A stretch of 52,879 bases of DNA. Source: Lachnospiraceae bacterium. Its GTDB lineage: Bacteria > Bacillota > Clostridia > Lachnospirales > Lachnospiraceae. The notes under the pieces were generated by a model. That model ran no database searches, was not told where the DNA came from, and saw only the letters and a program-made list of their open reading frames with translations. Location of the stretch: contig JAILHW010000040.1 of NCBI GenBank assembly GCA_024695605.1, positions 1 to 52,879 on the forward strand. Direction: 5' to 3'. Within the stretch, counting starts at the first letter, position 1. The number at the start of each line of letters is the position of its first letter. This document shows, piece by piece, positions 7,694-18,207 of the stretch. The position numbers and the translations under genes are program-made.

Positions 7694-8530
7694 TTATTCT
7701 TCACCTGCTTCTTCCGGAGCTTCCTCAGGCTCCGGCACAGTCTCTGCCAGAGAAACCGGATCCCAGCCGAAATCCTGATAGGTATCGATCTTCAGACCGT
7801 TGGCATTGGCATACCAGCGAATGAAACCGATCCTTGCATTGATGCATTTCGGATTGGAGGCATCAGTGCTTTCCAAAAAGGCCTTCTTCAATTCCTCATT
7901 GTCGCCGCAGATGGCTTCAACGGATTCCATATAGCCGCTGCCGTCCTCTGCCATTTCAAAGGAAGAGGCCTCATATCCGTTCTCATTCTGACGAAGGTAA
8001 AAAACACCCGGGTAGGAACCGCCGCTTTCGCAGACAAAATTCGTACCGTCCAGGGAATATTCATACACCCAGAAATCTCCGTACACCTTGGTAAAATCAT
8101 CCTCGGTGGTCTCGGTCTTTACGATCACATAGGCAGGAATATTGACGCCGCCCTCATGATTCGGAGTCTCAAATCCCATCTCCTTCCAAAGCCAGAGCGT
8201 GATGGCCTCCTCAATGGAGCCGGATTCCGGACTCTTGTAAACGGGAAGACCTACGATCTGATCCTGCACATCCTGCTCTGCTTCCTCCGGGGGTGCTTCA
8301 GCGGGATCCTCTTCGATCTGAGGGGCTTCTTCCGTCTCTGCTTCCTCTACAGGCGCCTCTTCTTTTTCGGTATCCTCCACAGGTCCGAAGGAAGCCTCGC
8401 CGTTTATTGTCTCAGGCTCACTCTCCTCTGTCGCAGCGGACTCCGATGCAGTCTGCCCGGCGCAGCCGGAAAGGGGCATTGCCATCATCAAAGATACCAT
8501 AGCTGCTGCCAGGTATTGTTTCTTCATCAT
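7694..8530 (-). CDS. Putative lipoprotein of unknown function
   Basis: 278 residues from the ATG at 8530, which has AAGGAG 6 bases upstream; an ATG at 8551 would put seven extra residues ahead of the signal peptide. The signal sequence MMKKQYLAAAMVSLMMAMPLSGC ends in the lipobox LSGC, so it is lipid-anchored outside the membrane. About 85 residues of low-complexity Glu/Ala/Pro linker follow, then a globular domain (about 110-265, with EEAITLWLWKEMGFETPN and FWVYEYSLDG), and a second acidic Glu/Ala/Pro end. I do not recognise the domain. It lies 46 bases before parA. Confidence 0.75.
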   Translation of the reverse strand: MMKKQYLAAAMVSLMMAMPLSGCAGQTASESAATEESEPETINGEASFGPVEDTEKEEAPVEEAETEEAPQIEEDPAEAPPEEAEQDVQDQIVGLPVYKSPESGSIEEAITLWLWKEMGFETPNHEGGVNIPAYVIVKTETTEDDFTKVYGDFWVYEYSLDGTNFVCESGGSYPGVFYLRQNENGYEASSFEMAEDGSGYMESVEAICGDNEELKKAFLESTDASNPKCINARIGFIRWYANANGLKIDTYQDFGWDPVSLAETVPEPEEAPEEAGEE

Positions 8531-8685
8531 AATAAACTCCTTATTCATCATTCTTTTGACACGGTCTTTATTTTATCACACAAAAAGGGAATAGAACAGA
8601 CATCTTTTTATATTTCACTGAAAAATGAGAAAAGATGATCAAAACGTGCTATACTATAGGCATATGAACGGATCGGAGAGCTGCT

Positions 8686-9258
8686 ATGAAGAAAAAATTC
8701 TGTATTACTTTTAATTCCCCGGTTGTGCTCGGCTTTGTTTTTCTCTGCTTTGTGGCAACCCTGCTCGGGTTTCTGACAGGCGGATATCTGACAGAGCTTT
8801 TGTTTATGACCTATCGCTCCAGCCCGAAAAATCCCATGACCTATATCAGACTCTTTACCCACATCTTCGGACACGGCGGCTGGTCTCACTTCATCGGAAA
8901 TGCCACCTACCTTCTTCTGCTCGGTCCGATGCTGGAGGAAAAATACGGTCCCAAGATCTTAATTGAAATCATCGCACTGACGGCTTTGGTGACCGGCATT
9001 TTACATACGATCCTGTTTTCCGGTTCTGCTCTTTGCGGTGCCAGCGGCGTGGTCTTTGCCTTCATTGTACTGGCGTCCTTTACCGGATTCAAGGATGGAG
9101 AGATTCCGCTCACCTTTGTTTTGGTCGTGGTCATCTTTATCGGTCAGCAGGTGGTGGAGGGTCTGACGGTCAGGGATGACATTTCCAATACCGGACATAT
9201 CATCGGCGGTGCTGTCGGCGCCTTCACCGGATATTTTCTGAATCGAAAACGCTTATAA
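8686..9258 (+). CDS. Rhomboid family intramembrane serine protease
   Basis: 190 residues with about six transmembrane helices. It shows the rhomboid pattern HIFGHGGWSHFIGN in the first half, the catalytic Ser in GASG (CGASGVVFAF, near residue 115) and the catalytic His in NTGHIIGGAVGAF near residue 170. Rhomboids cleave substrate transmembrane segments within the membrane. GGAGAG precedes the ATG and a TATACT-like -10 lies about 35 bases upstream. It is one of the few left-arm genes read towards oriC. Its last sense codon and stop overlap the stop of the convergent downstream gene by 6 bases. Confidence 0.88.
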   Translation: MKKKFCITFNSPVVLGFVFLCFVATLLGFLTGGYLTELLFMTYRSSPKNPMTYIRLFTHIFGHGGWSHFIGNATYLLLLGPMLEEKYGPKILIEIIALTALVTGILHTILFSGSALCGASGVVFAFIVLASFTGFKDGEIPLTFVLVVVIFIGQQVVEGLTVRDDISNTGHIIGGAVGAFTGYFLNRKRL

Positions 9259-9633
9259 CAGATCCATTCCCGGATCCTTTTCCAGACGACGGATATAAGG
9301 ATCCGGGTCTTTTTTCATTTTTGCCATCATCATAAAGCTTTCCAAAACCAGAGCCTCCTTGTCACAGTCTGCAAAGTTTTTTCCGATATCATGACTGACC
9401 TCATAGCGGCGGAACAGATAAAAGTACAGATCCGTCAGACTGTATCCGCTGCACCGGATCCCGTCAAAAAGGCTGTGATGCTCCAGGTAATAAACGAATT
9501 CTCCAAAAAGCTCATGATCCGGGGCAAGCTCACTCCACAACTCTTCCAGATACTCCTGCTCAAAACCCGCTGCTGCTCCGATCTGATGGAGCGCTTCATA
9601 TGCTTTTACATATCTTGCATCTAAAATGATCAT
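9253..9633 (-). CDS. Small conserved-looking protein, unknown
   Basis: 126 residues, soluble, mostly helical and acidic (MIILDARYVKAYEALHQIGAA, SLTDLYFYLFRRYEVSHDIG). No signal peptide, membrane segment or known motif. It overlaps the convergent rhomboid gene by 6 bases with no terminator between them, and starts 18 bases after the stop of the PEBP-like gene on the same strand, so the two may share a transcript. I do not recognise the family. Confidence 0.65.
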   Translation of the reverse strand: MIILDARYVKAYEALHQIGAAAGFEQEYLEELWSELAPDHELFGEFVYYLEHHSLFDGIRCSGYSLTDLYFYLFRRYEVSHDIGKNFADCDKEALVLESFMMMAKMKKDPDPYIRRLEKDPGMDLL

Positions 9634-9651
9634 ACTATAACTTCCTGTTTC

Positions 9652-10329
9652 CTATCTGGTATAGGTACCGGACAGCTTTCCGAAAGCTATGATATTTCCG
9701 GTATCCCCATTTTCATTAACATCCACAAGGGAAGAAATCTGATCGATCCCATTGCTTACCTGATTGACCTTTCCCGCATATCCATCCTTTAAATTTCGAA
9801 GCGCAAATACATATACCTCATAGGTATGCGTCCCGGAGGGAGGATAAGGACCGATGTATCCCGGGCCATCCGGATCCTTGCGGGTAAACGGCGGAACCTC
9901 TCCCCTGGATAAAGAGGTATCTGTCAAAGAATCTGTTTTCATATGGATCCAGTCATATCCGTCCGGATCGATCATATAGACAACATATCCCTTTGCTCCC
10001 TTCACCGGATCCCAGGACAGCTGCGGAGAAAGATTCTCTCCCTTTTCGGTATTTGAGATCACCGGATCCCATACCCCATCATGAAGATCCTGACTCGTAA
10101 CCGTAAACTGCTTTTGTTTTGTCGGATCAGATCCGGAATACTGCCGGACCGATACTGCGAAATAAACAGGAAAACAAAGCAGCAATAAACACAAGCTGAT
10201 CAAAAGCAGTATCTGATCCTTTTTCTTTTTATGAAGAAGAAAGCGGATTGCAAACAAAATAACTGCTACTATAAAAACGATGATCCCCATCGAAATCCCA
10301 TTTTTGATCATCTGATATCCTGTCATCAC
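9652..10329 (-). CDS. Membrane-anchored YbhB/YbcL (PEBP, Raf-kinase-inhibitor-like) protein
   Basis: 225 residues with two N-terminal transmembrane helices (about 12-30 and 38-60). The PEBP domain follows from about residue 75: DLHDGVWDPVISNTEKGENLSPQLSW, the ligand-pocket segment YMIDPDGYDWIHM, then PGYIGPYPPSGTHTYEVYVFAL. PEBP-family proteins bind phosphate-like or small anionic ligands; the bacterial role is mostly unknown. The membrane anchor distinguishes it from the usual cytoplasmic or secreted YbhB. Confidence 0.85.
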   Translation of the reverse strand: MMTGYQMIKNGISMGIIVFIVAVILFAIRFLLHKKKKDQILLLISLCLLLLCFPVYFAVSVRQYSGSDPTKQKQFTVTSQDLHDGVWDPVISNTEKGENLSPQLSWDPVKGAKGYVVYMIDPDGYDWIHMKTDSLTDTSLSRGEVPPFTRKDPDGPGYIGPYPPSGTHTYEVYVFALRNLKDGYAGKVNQVSNGIDQISSLVDVNENGDTGNIIAFGKLSGTYTR

Positions 10330-10434
10330 GCATCTCCCAAATGAAACGAAAGTCTGTTAATCGTGTTTCTTTCTGATTCTTATATTCTACAAGATATCAT
10401 ACTTGTCTTTGTTTTTCCATTAGAATAAATGATT

Positions 10435-10504
10435 TGAGGAAAATTGAGATGGCTACGGTGCAGGGGCATTCCCCTGACGCTTTCCGCCATCTCAATTTTC
10501 CTCA
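10435..10504. repeat. Long perfect inverted repeat with nested hairpin
   Basis: Perfect 19-bp arms at 10435-10453 and 10486-10504 flank a 32-base centre that contains CAGGGG-catt-CCCCTG (10461-10476). Neither arm is followed by a long T run, so a simple terminator is not an obvious fit, although it lies between divergently oriented genes. It is about 90 bases from the first parS site. Confidence 0.8.
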
Positions 10505-10596
10505 CTCTCATTCACATATAAGTTTCTTTTTTCTTTCATACCACATCTTGTAGCATAGAAAAATATACTTCTTCGTTTCACAAAATGGATGAAAAA

Positions 10597-10612
10597 TGTT
10601 TCACGTGAAACA
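10597..10612. other. parS site 1
   Basis: TGTTTCACGTGAAACA, a perfect 16-bp match to the palindromic parS consensus bound by ParB/Spo0J. It lies 3.7 kb from parB and about 12 kb from dnaA. Confidence 0.95.
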
Positions 10613-10679
10613 TCACAAGATTTTGGGTTTGGATAATTTCAAAAAACACTATCTTGAATTCATTACATAACGCCAAAAA

Positions 10680-10695
10680 TGTTTCACGTGAAACA
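10680..10695. other. parS site 2
   Basis: A second perfect TGTTTCACGTGAAACA. It begins 83 bases after the start of the first site, in the same non-coding region. Confidence 0.95.
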
Positions 10696-10734
10696 TTTTT
10701 TGTTAAAATCTAAATCTTGTACCCATACTTTTAC

Positions 10735-10763
10735 TTGACCAAAGACTCATATTCGTCCATACT
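10735..10763 (+). promoter_or_regulatory. Possible promoter of the 471-residue orphan gene
   Basis: TTGACC (10735-10740), 17 bases, CATACT (10758-10763). It would give a leader of about 125 bases containing the CTGTAAG/CTTACAG inverted repeat. A weaker alternative (TTTACA with GATAAT) lies further downstream. Confidence 0.4.
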
Positions 10764-10894
10764 GATACTGTTGAATCATAATTTACAATATGTGCAACCA
10801 TTTGATAATCTATCATCTATTATGATCAAAAGAACCTCATAAACCTGTAAGAAAGCAAACTTACAGTATTTAGGATAAGATAAGGAGAATAATC

Positions 10895-12310
10895 ATGAAA
10901 GAACAAGAAGATTATGATGTATTAAATAATGAGATTCAGGAAAAAATAGTTCCTCATGTTGAATCATTAATTAAAAAAGCAAAAGACAATATTACTGAGA
11001 AAAAATATGTACACCAGAACATGGCTCCTCTGTTTGGTGAAGACTCCTATGAAAATCAATTTCTTTATAAGGATGCAGCTAAGCTCTATGTTTTAAAAAC
11101 TGCCAGGTTCCCTTATGCACATAATACATCAGAGGAAGATCCTGAACAGGAAAAAGCCAATAGACAGGCTGATGATTTAAACTATGATTTTACAAAGTGG
11201 GAAGAAGCCTTTACCAAGGATCTGAATCAAAAATGCGGAGAACTTGAAAAATCTCCTTATTTCAGACGCTTTGTCAGAGACTATTGTATTTCTCACAATG
11301 GAACAATACTGGATACACAAACTCCATTTAATGAAAATGAGTTTGTCGAGCACTATCAGACTTATCATAAAAACATTCAAAAAGCCTCGGAAAACAAATT
11401 TGGTTCTTTGATCCCGGAAACGGACAGTACTTCCACTATAAGCAATATTCAAACACTAATGAAATCAAAAATCAAAGATATAGAAAGCGGTCTTAACAGC
11501 AGCGGGAAAGTCAGTCCTACAGAAAATGTATCCGATGCTGCTGATTATATCATTGCCAAAACCATTACCGGAAAAGCAGCAAAGGCTACTTTCTTCAAAG
11601 GTATTTCCTCTACTACAACAATGACCTATAATCCAAAAACCGGAGATAATGATATTCCGTATATCACCTATAATGACAACGAAATGCATCAAAGAGCGGA
11701 GCTTATGAAACAGCAGATCCTTTCAGATCCTCTCTTTCAGGAAACCATCGCCGAAGAAAATCAAAAGCTGACTAATGTTTATGATTCCTATAAGGCAAAG
11801 GTGAATTCAGAAATCAATAAGAATATCAAAAAACAAAATGCAACCGATCAAAGACTGACGAAGGATAAATTTGAATTCACCAGATATTCAAACTACTTAA
11901 AAGAACAGGGCAACGTACTGGATCAGGATACCATAGCATATTTAAAACGTCTTCATGATGGACTGGAAGAGTACAATAAAGGAAAGAAGCCTTCCGATGA
12001 AATGAAGGAACTGATGGATAATCTGAAGGCAGTCGTAAAAGACAACGCGAAAGATGCTGTCAGCCTTTATAATCTGAATCGATCCGCTTTAAAATATTAT
12101 GATAAGAGACAGGGTATTTTCTTCTCCCCGTTTACGGATGAAGGAAAAGCCCGTCTGGAAACTGTAGGTAACATCATCAAGATCACAGGCGGAAAAATGA
12201 AGCAGATTGACAAGCAATACAACAAAACCAAAGAAGTCAATCAAAAACAGAACAAAAATGATCAAAACAACGAAAAGCAGACGCAGAAAAAATCAGTCGT
12301 TAAAATGTGA
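10895..12310 (+). CDS. Unknown AT-rich orphan protein, 471 residues
   Basis: Starts at an ATG with AAGGAG 7 bases upstream. The protein is highly charged, apparently all-helical and hydrophilic, with no signal peptide, membrane helix or recognised motif. It begins MKEQEDYDVLNNEIQEKIVP, has several coiled-coil-like stretches (around QKLTNVYDSYKAKVNSEINK, about residues 285-330) and ends in a Lys/Asn/Gln-rich tail (NQKQNKNDQNNEKQTQKK). Base composition is visibly more AT-rich, and its codons differ from its neighbours, which suggests foreign or fast-evolving origin. It reads towards oriC from the parS region and ends 30 bases before the dehydrogenase gene. I cannot assign a function. Confidence 0.75.
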   Translation: MKEQEDYDVLNNEIQEKIVPHVESLIKKAKDNITEKKYVHQNMAPLFGEDSYENQFLYKDAAKLYVLKTARFPYAHNTSEEDPEQEKANRQADDLNYDFTKWEEAFTKDLNQKCGELEKSPYFRRFVRDYCISHNGTILDTQTPFNENEFVEHYQTYHKNIQKASENKFGSLIPETDSTSTISNIQTLMKSKIKDIESGLNSSGKVSPTENVSDAADYIIAKTITGKAAKATFFKGISSTTTMTYNPKTGDNDIPYITYNDNEMHQRAELMKQQILSDPLFQETIAEENQKLTNVYDSYKAKVNSEINKNIKKQNATDQRLTKDKFEFTRYSNYLKEQGNVLDQDTIAYLKRLHDGLEEYNKGKKPSDEMKELMDNLKAVVKDNAKDAVSLYNLNRSALKYYDKRQGIFFSPFTDEGKARLETVGNIIKITGGKMKQIDKQYNKTKEVNQKQNKNDQNNEKQTQKKSVVKM

Positions 12311-12340
12311 TAAAGCCATTTAAATACAAAAGGACAAATT

Positions 12341-13402
12341 ATGAACGAATTCAATTTACCCTATCACCTGATGGTGGAGGAAGGAATCTTTTACCGGATC
12401 CCGGAGGCTATGTCGGATGTAGATCCTTCTCTTTCAGAAAAGAAAATGATCCTTGTAACAGAGGAAAATCTAAAAAGCCTCTTTGCTCCCTATATTGAAG
12501 GGATCCAAAAGAGCTTTCCCAACAGTGAAGTATATCTGATGAAGGATTCAAGCTTTGATGAAGCAACGGACCTTGCCAAGTATATGGCCATGCATGACAT
12601 TTCGCTGGTGATCGGACTTGGAGGCGGAAGCGTTCTGGATCTTGCCAAGTTTGCCGCCTTTGTGGGAAAGCAGCAGTATATCTGTCTTCCCACTACCCTC
12701 TCCAATGATTCCCTGGCATCTCCGGTAGCGGTACTCGGAACGGAAAACAAAGCCAGAAAGAGCTTTCATTGTGAAATCCCGGATGCGATCTTTGTGGATG
12801 TGAATGTGATCAAGAGCGCACCGAAAAGGCAGCTTTTGGCAGGCATCGGAGATACCATTAGCAAATATACGGCTTTGAATGACTGGAAGCTTTCCTGGAT
12901 ACGCGGCAAATCCAAGGGAGATGATTTTGCCTATATGCTTTCCAAGATGGCCTTAAATTCCATTATCTACAATGACCTAAAGGATCTTTCCTCAGAGGAC
13001 TTTATCAAAAGACTGACGCAGGCTCTTGTAATGGGCGGACTTGCCATGGAGATTGCAGGCTCGAGCAGACCCTCCTCGGGAAGCGAGCATCTTTTCTGTC
13101 ATGCCTTAGAGGAAAACTTCAGTGAGGTGACTACGGTGCCCCACGGAATCTCAGTGGCCATCGGCAGCTATGGTGCATGCAAATTCCAAAACAGAAATCT
13201 GTCTAAAATAACAAAAGTCATAAAAGACTATGAGATCCCGGTAAAGCCCTCTGACTGGAAAATTGATGAAAAGACCTTCATCGGTGCCTGGCAAAGTGCT
13301 GCCGCCACCAGAGCGGACCGTTATACGATCTTAAATGAAACCGATCTGTCGGATGAAAGATTAAGAGATCTGTACTATGAAATGGAAGAGGTTTTTTCCT
13401 AA
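12341..13402 (+). CDS. sn-Glycerol-1-phosphate dehydrogenase-like (Fe-ADH superfamily)
   Basis: 353 residues. It has the superfamily nucleotide site GLGGGSVLDLAKF (about residues 88-100), PTTLSNDSLASPVAV, and the metal-binding SSRPSSGSEHLFCHALE (about 241-257) and TVPHGISVAIG. The pattern SRPxSGxEH is characteristic of the glycerol-1-phosphate dehydrogenase / AraM branch, which reduces dihydroxyacetone phosphate with NAD(P)H. AAGGAC lies 6 bases before the ATG. It follows the orphan gene by 30 bases and may be co-transcribed with it. Substrate could differ from G1P, because the superfamily is broad. Confidence 0.82.
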   Translation: MNEFNLPYHLMVEEGIFYRIPEAMSDVDPSLSEKKMILVTEENLKSLFAPYIEGIQKSFPNSEVYLMKDSSFDEATDLAKYMAMHDISLVIGLGGGSVLDLAKFAAFVGKQQYICLPTTLSNDSLASPVAVLGTENKARKSFHCEIPDAIFVDVNVIKSAPKRQLLAGIGDTISKYTALNDWKLSWIRGKSKGDDFAYMLSKMALNSIIYNDLKDLSSEDFIKRLTQALVMGGLAMEIAGSSRPSSGSEHLFCHALEENFSEVTTVPHGISVAIGSYGACKFQNRNLSKITKVIKDYEIPVKPSDWKIDEKTFIGAWQSAAATRADRYTILNETDLSDERLRDLYYEMEEVFS

Positions 13403-13405
13403 GTC

Positions 13406-13437
13406 AAAAAAAGACGCACCATGGCGGTGCGTCTTTT
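13406..13437. terminator. Bidirectional terminator between the dehydrogenase and gyrA
   Basis: GACGCACC (13413-13420), 5-base loop, GGTGCGTC (13426-13433), flanked by an A run on the left and TTTT on the right. It serves the plus-strand dehydrogenase gene and the convergent minus-strand gyrA transcript. Confidence 0.9.
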
Positions 13438-13460
13438 CTGATTCATTCATACACGTTATG

Positions 13461-16112
13461 TTATGACTCTTCATCCTCATTGATGCTTCCGGCGATCAGC
13501 TCCTCTTCGGATTTTCCCTCATCATCATCCACATCATCAGGATCCTCCTGGCTGCTTCGTTCATAATCCGTTTCCTTTAAATGGGAAGCAGCTTCATTGA
13601 TGGCCTGCTCTGCTTCTTCGATGTCATCAAATTCTACAGAACCGTCCGTAGGCTTTTGTCGTACCTTTGCGATCTTGGCTACGGTCACGCCCTTATCAAG
13701 GTTGATCATCTTTACGCCGCTGGTGATCCTGCCAAGCTTGGAAACATCCTCTGCGCGGATCTGAATGATCACGCCCTCAGTGGTAATCATCATGATCTCA
13801 TGGTCATCATTTACACCCTTCACACCAACCACGTCTCCGGTCTTTTCCATGATCTTGTAGCACTTCACGCCCTTGCCGCCTCTCTTTTGAAGCTTAAACT
13901 CATCTAAAGAGGTACGCTTGCCAAGACCTTTTTCGGAAACGATCAGAAGGGATTCACCCTGATGGTCAAGCTGCATACCGATGATCTCGTCACCCGGCAT
14001 CAGATTCATACCGATCACACCCATGGTGGCACGGCCGGTCCTTCTGACATCGGTTTCCTTAAACCGGATACACATACCATACTTGGTCACAAGGAAGATC
14101 TCTGTATTCTCATCCGTGAGCTTCACTTCAATGAGTTCGTCGTCATCACGAAGGTTGATGGCAATGAGTCCTGTCTTTCTGATATTGTCAAAATCGGAAA
14201 TGGCAGTCTTTTTGGCAATACCGGATTTGGTGATCATAAACAGGTTCTTGCCCTGCTGCATATCCTCGGGAGGAATGGGAATCACGGCATTGACCTTTTC
14301 ACCCGGCTGCAGCTGCAAAAGATTGATGATCGCTGTTCCTCTTGCGGTTCTTCCCGCTTCCGGAATCTCATAGGCCTTCAGGCGATATGCTCTTCCATAG
14401 TTGGTAAAGAACATGATATAGAAGTGGGTATGCATCATCAGAAGATCTTCGATATAATCATCCTCGATGGTCTGCATGCCCTTGATTCCCTTACCGCCGC
14501 GGTTCTGGGCATGGAAGTTGTCAACGGTCATTCGCTTGATATAACCAAGGGAGGTCATGGCGATCACAGTATTCTGCTTCGGGATCATATCCTCCATATT
14601 GATCTCGGATGCATCAAAACCGATCTGGGAGCGCCTGTCATCTCCATACTTATCGGAAATCACAAGGATCTCTTTTTTGATCACACCGAGCAAAAGCTTT
14701 TCATCTCCCAAAATGGCCTTCAGCTCTGCAATCTTTTTTACCAGCTCATCATGCTCTGCCTGAAGCTTCTCCCGCTCCAAGCCTGTCAGAGCACGAAGTC
14801 TCATATCCACAATGGCCTGTGCCTGGGCTTCGGTAAACTCGAAGCGGTCCATCAGTCCCTGCTTGGCCTCCTGGGTATTGGCACTGGAACGGATGATGGC
14901 AATGACCTCATCAATAAAATCAAGCGCTTTCAAAAGTCCCTGCAGGATATGATCTCTCTCTTCAGCCTTGTTCAGATCATATTTGGTTCTTCTGGTAACA
15001 ACCTCCTCCTGATGTTTTAAATATAGCTTTAACATTTCCAGAAGGTTTAATACCTTGGGCTCATTATTGACCAAAGCCAGCATGATCACACCGAAGGTGT
15101 CCTGCAGCTGCGTATGTTTATAAAGCTGGTTTAAGATCACATTGGCATTGGCATCCTTTCGAAGCTCAATGACAACTCTGGTACCCTCACGGCTGGATTC
15201 ATCACGAAGATCCGTGATGCCGTCGATCTTTTTGGTCTTGACCAGATCTGCAATCTTGACCAGAAGGTTGGCTTTATTGACCATATAAGGAAGCTCGGTT
15301 GCAATGATCCGGCTCTTTCCGTTGGGAAGGGTCTCAATATTGGTAACCGCTCTGACCTTTACCTTTCCGCGGCCGGTCCTGTAGGCTTCCTCACATCCTC
15401 TGGTTCCGAGGATCGTAGCACCTGTGGGAAAATCCGGAGCCTTTACAATTTCAAGCAACTCTTCGATCTGGGTATCCCGATCCTCCTCTACCCTGTTATC
15501 AATGATCTTTACAACCGCATTGATCACCTCCCGAAGGTTATGAGGAGGGATGTTGGTTGCCATACCGACCGCAATACCCGTGGTACCGTTTACCAGAAGA
15601 TTGGGATAACGGCTGGGCAGTACGGAGGGCTCTTTTTCCGTTTCATCAAAGTTCGGAACGAAATCCACGGTATCCTTATTGATATCAGCTAAAAGCTCCA
15701 TGGAAATCTTGGAAAGACGGGCTTCGGTATATCGCATGGCTGCCGCGCCGTCTCCATCCACAGATCCGAAGTTTCCGTGACCATCCACAAGGGGATATCT
15801 GGTGGACCACTCCTGTGCCATATTGACAAGGGCACCGTAAATGGAGGAATCTCCGTGAGGATGGTACTTACCCATGGTATCACCGACGATACGGGCTGAT
15901 TTACGATGCGGCTTATCCGGGCCGTTGTTCAGCTCGATCATGGAATATAAGACACGTCTTTGAACGGGCTTCAATCCGTCTCTTACATCCGGCAAGGCTC
16001 TTGCCGCGATAACGCTCATCGCATAATCGATGTAAGAGGACTCCATCGTCTTTTTCAGATCAACATTTTTGACTTTGTCGATCGCTTCTTTTTCAAAGAT
16101 ATTTTCGTCCAT
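13461..16112 (-). CDS. gyrA: DNA gyrase subunit A
   Basis: 883 residues. The N-terminal breakage-reunion domain has [20 protein letters not shown], the quinolone-region [10 protein letters not shown] (84-93) and the catalytic Tyr128 in RYTEARL. The C-terminal DNA-wrapping beta-pinwheel contains the GyrA-box motif QKRGGKG and a related QNRGGKG, then a variable acidic tail. The residue equivalent to E. coli Asp87 is Gly93. AGAAAGG lies upstream of the ATG, and it follows gyrB by about 59 bases. It introduces negative supercoils together with GyrB. Confidence 0.98.
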   Translation of the reverse strand: MDENIFEKEAIDKVKNVDLKKTMESSYIDYAMSVIAARALPDVRDGLKPVQRRVLYSMIELNNGPDKPHRKSARIVGDTMGKYHPHGDSSIYGALVNMAQEWSTRYPLVDGHGNFGSVDGDGAAAMRYTEARLSKISMELLADINKDTVDFVPNFDETEKEPSVLPSRYPNLLVNGTTGIAVGMATNIPPHNLREVINAVVKIIDNRVEEDRDTQIEELLEIVKAPDFPTGATILGTRGCEEAYRTGRGKVKVRAVTNIETLPNGKSRIIATELPYMVNKANLLVKIADLVKTKKIDGITDLRDESSREGTRVVIELRKDANANVILNQLYKHTQLQDTFGVIMLALVNNEPKVLNLLEMLKLYLKHQEEVVTRRTKYDLNKAEERDHILQGLLKALDFIDEVIAIIRSSANTQEAKQGLMDRFEFTEAQAQAIVDMRLRALTGLEREKLQAEHDELVKKIAELKAILGDEKLLLGVIKKEILVISDKYGDDRRSQIGFDASEINMEDMIPKQNTVIAMTSLGYIKRMTVDNFHAQNRGGKGIKGMQTIEDDYIEDLLMMHTHFYIMFFTNYGRAYRLKAYEIPEAGRTARGTAIINLLQLQPGEKVNAVIPIPPEDMQQGKNLFMITKSGIAKKTAISDFDNIRKTGLIAINLRDDDELIEVKLTDENTEIFLVTKYGMCIRFKETDVRRTGRATMGVIGMNLMPGDEIIGMQLDHQGESLLIVSEKGLGKRTSLDEFKLQKRGGKGVKCYKIMEKTGDVVGVKGVNDDHEIMMITTEGVIIQIRAEDVSKLGRITSGVKMINLDKGVTVAKIAKVRQKPTDGSVEFDDIEEAEQAINEAASHLKETDYERSSQEDPDDVDDDEGKSEEELIAGSINEDEES

Positions 16113-16171
16113 GTTGTACCTTTCTAACTTTTTAAGATATTTAATTTGGATATATAATGATTTCTAAATAA

Positions 16172-18169
<1,998 letters not shown>

Positions 18170-18207
18170 TTATTAAAAATTAAATTATCATTTAGTTTTA
18201 TTAGTTT

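Larger units (their letters stand above)
10330..10894. other. Non-coding segregation region with parS sites and inverted repeats
   Basis: A 565-base AT-rich stretch with no credible gene. It contains a 19-bp-arm inverted repeat (10435-10504), two perfect parS sites (10597-10612 and 10680-10695), a possible promoter (10735-10763) and a small inverted repeat CTGTAAG/CTTACAG at 10845-10866 just before the ribosome site of the next gene. Confidence 0.8.

Noticed and set aside
13962-15020. Long plus-strand open frames antisense to gyrA, and similar ones over gyrB (16571-17362) and parA/parB
   Set aside because: They mirror strongly conserved genes, have no ribosome sites, and encode His/Ile-rich sequence typical of antisense codon images.
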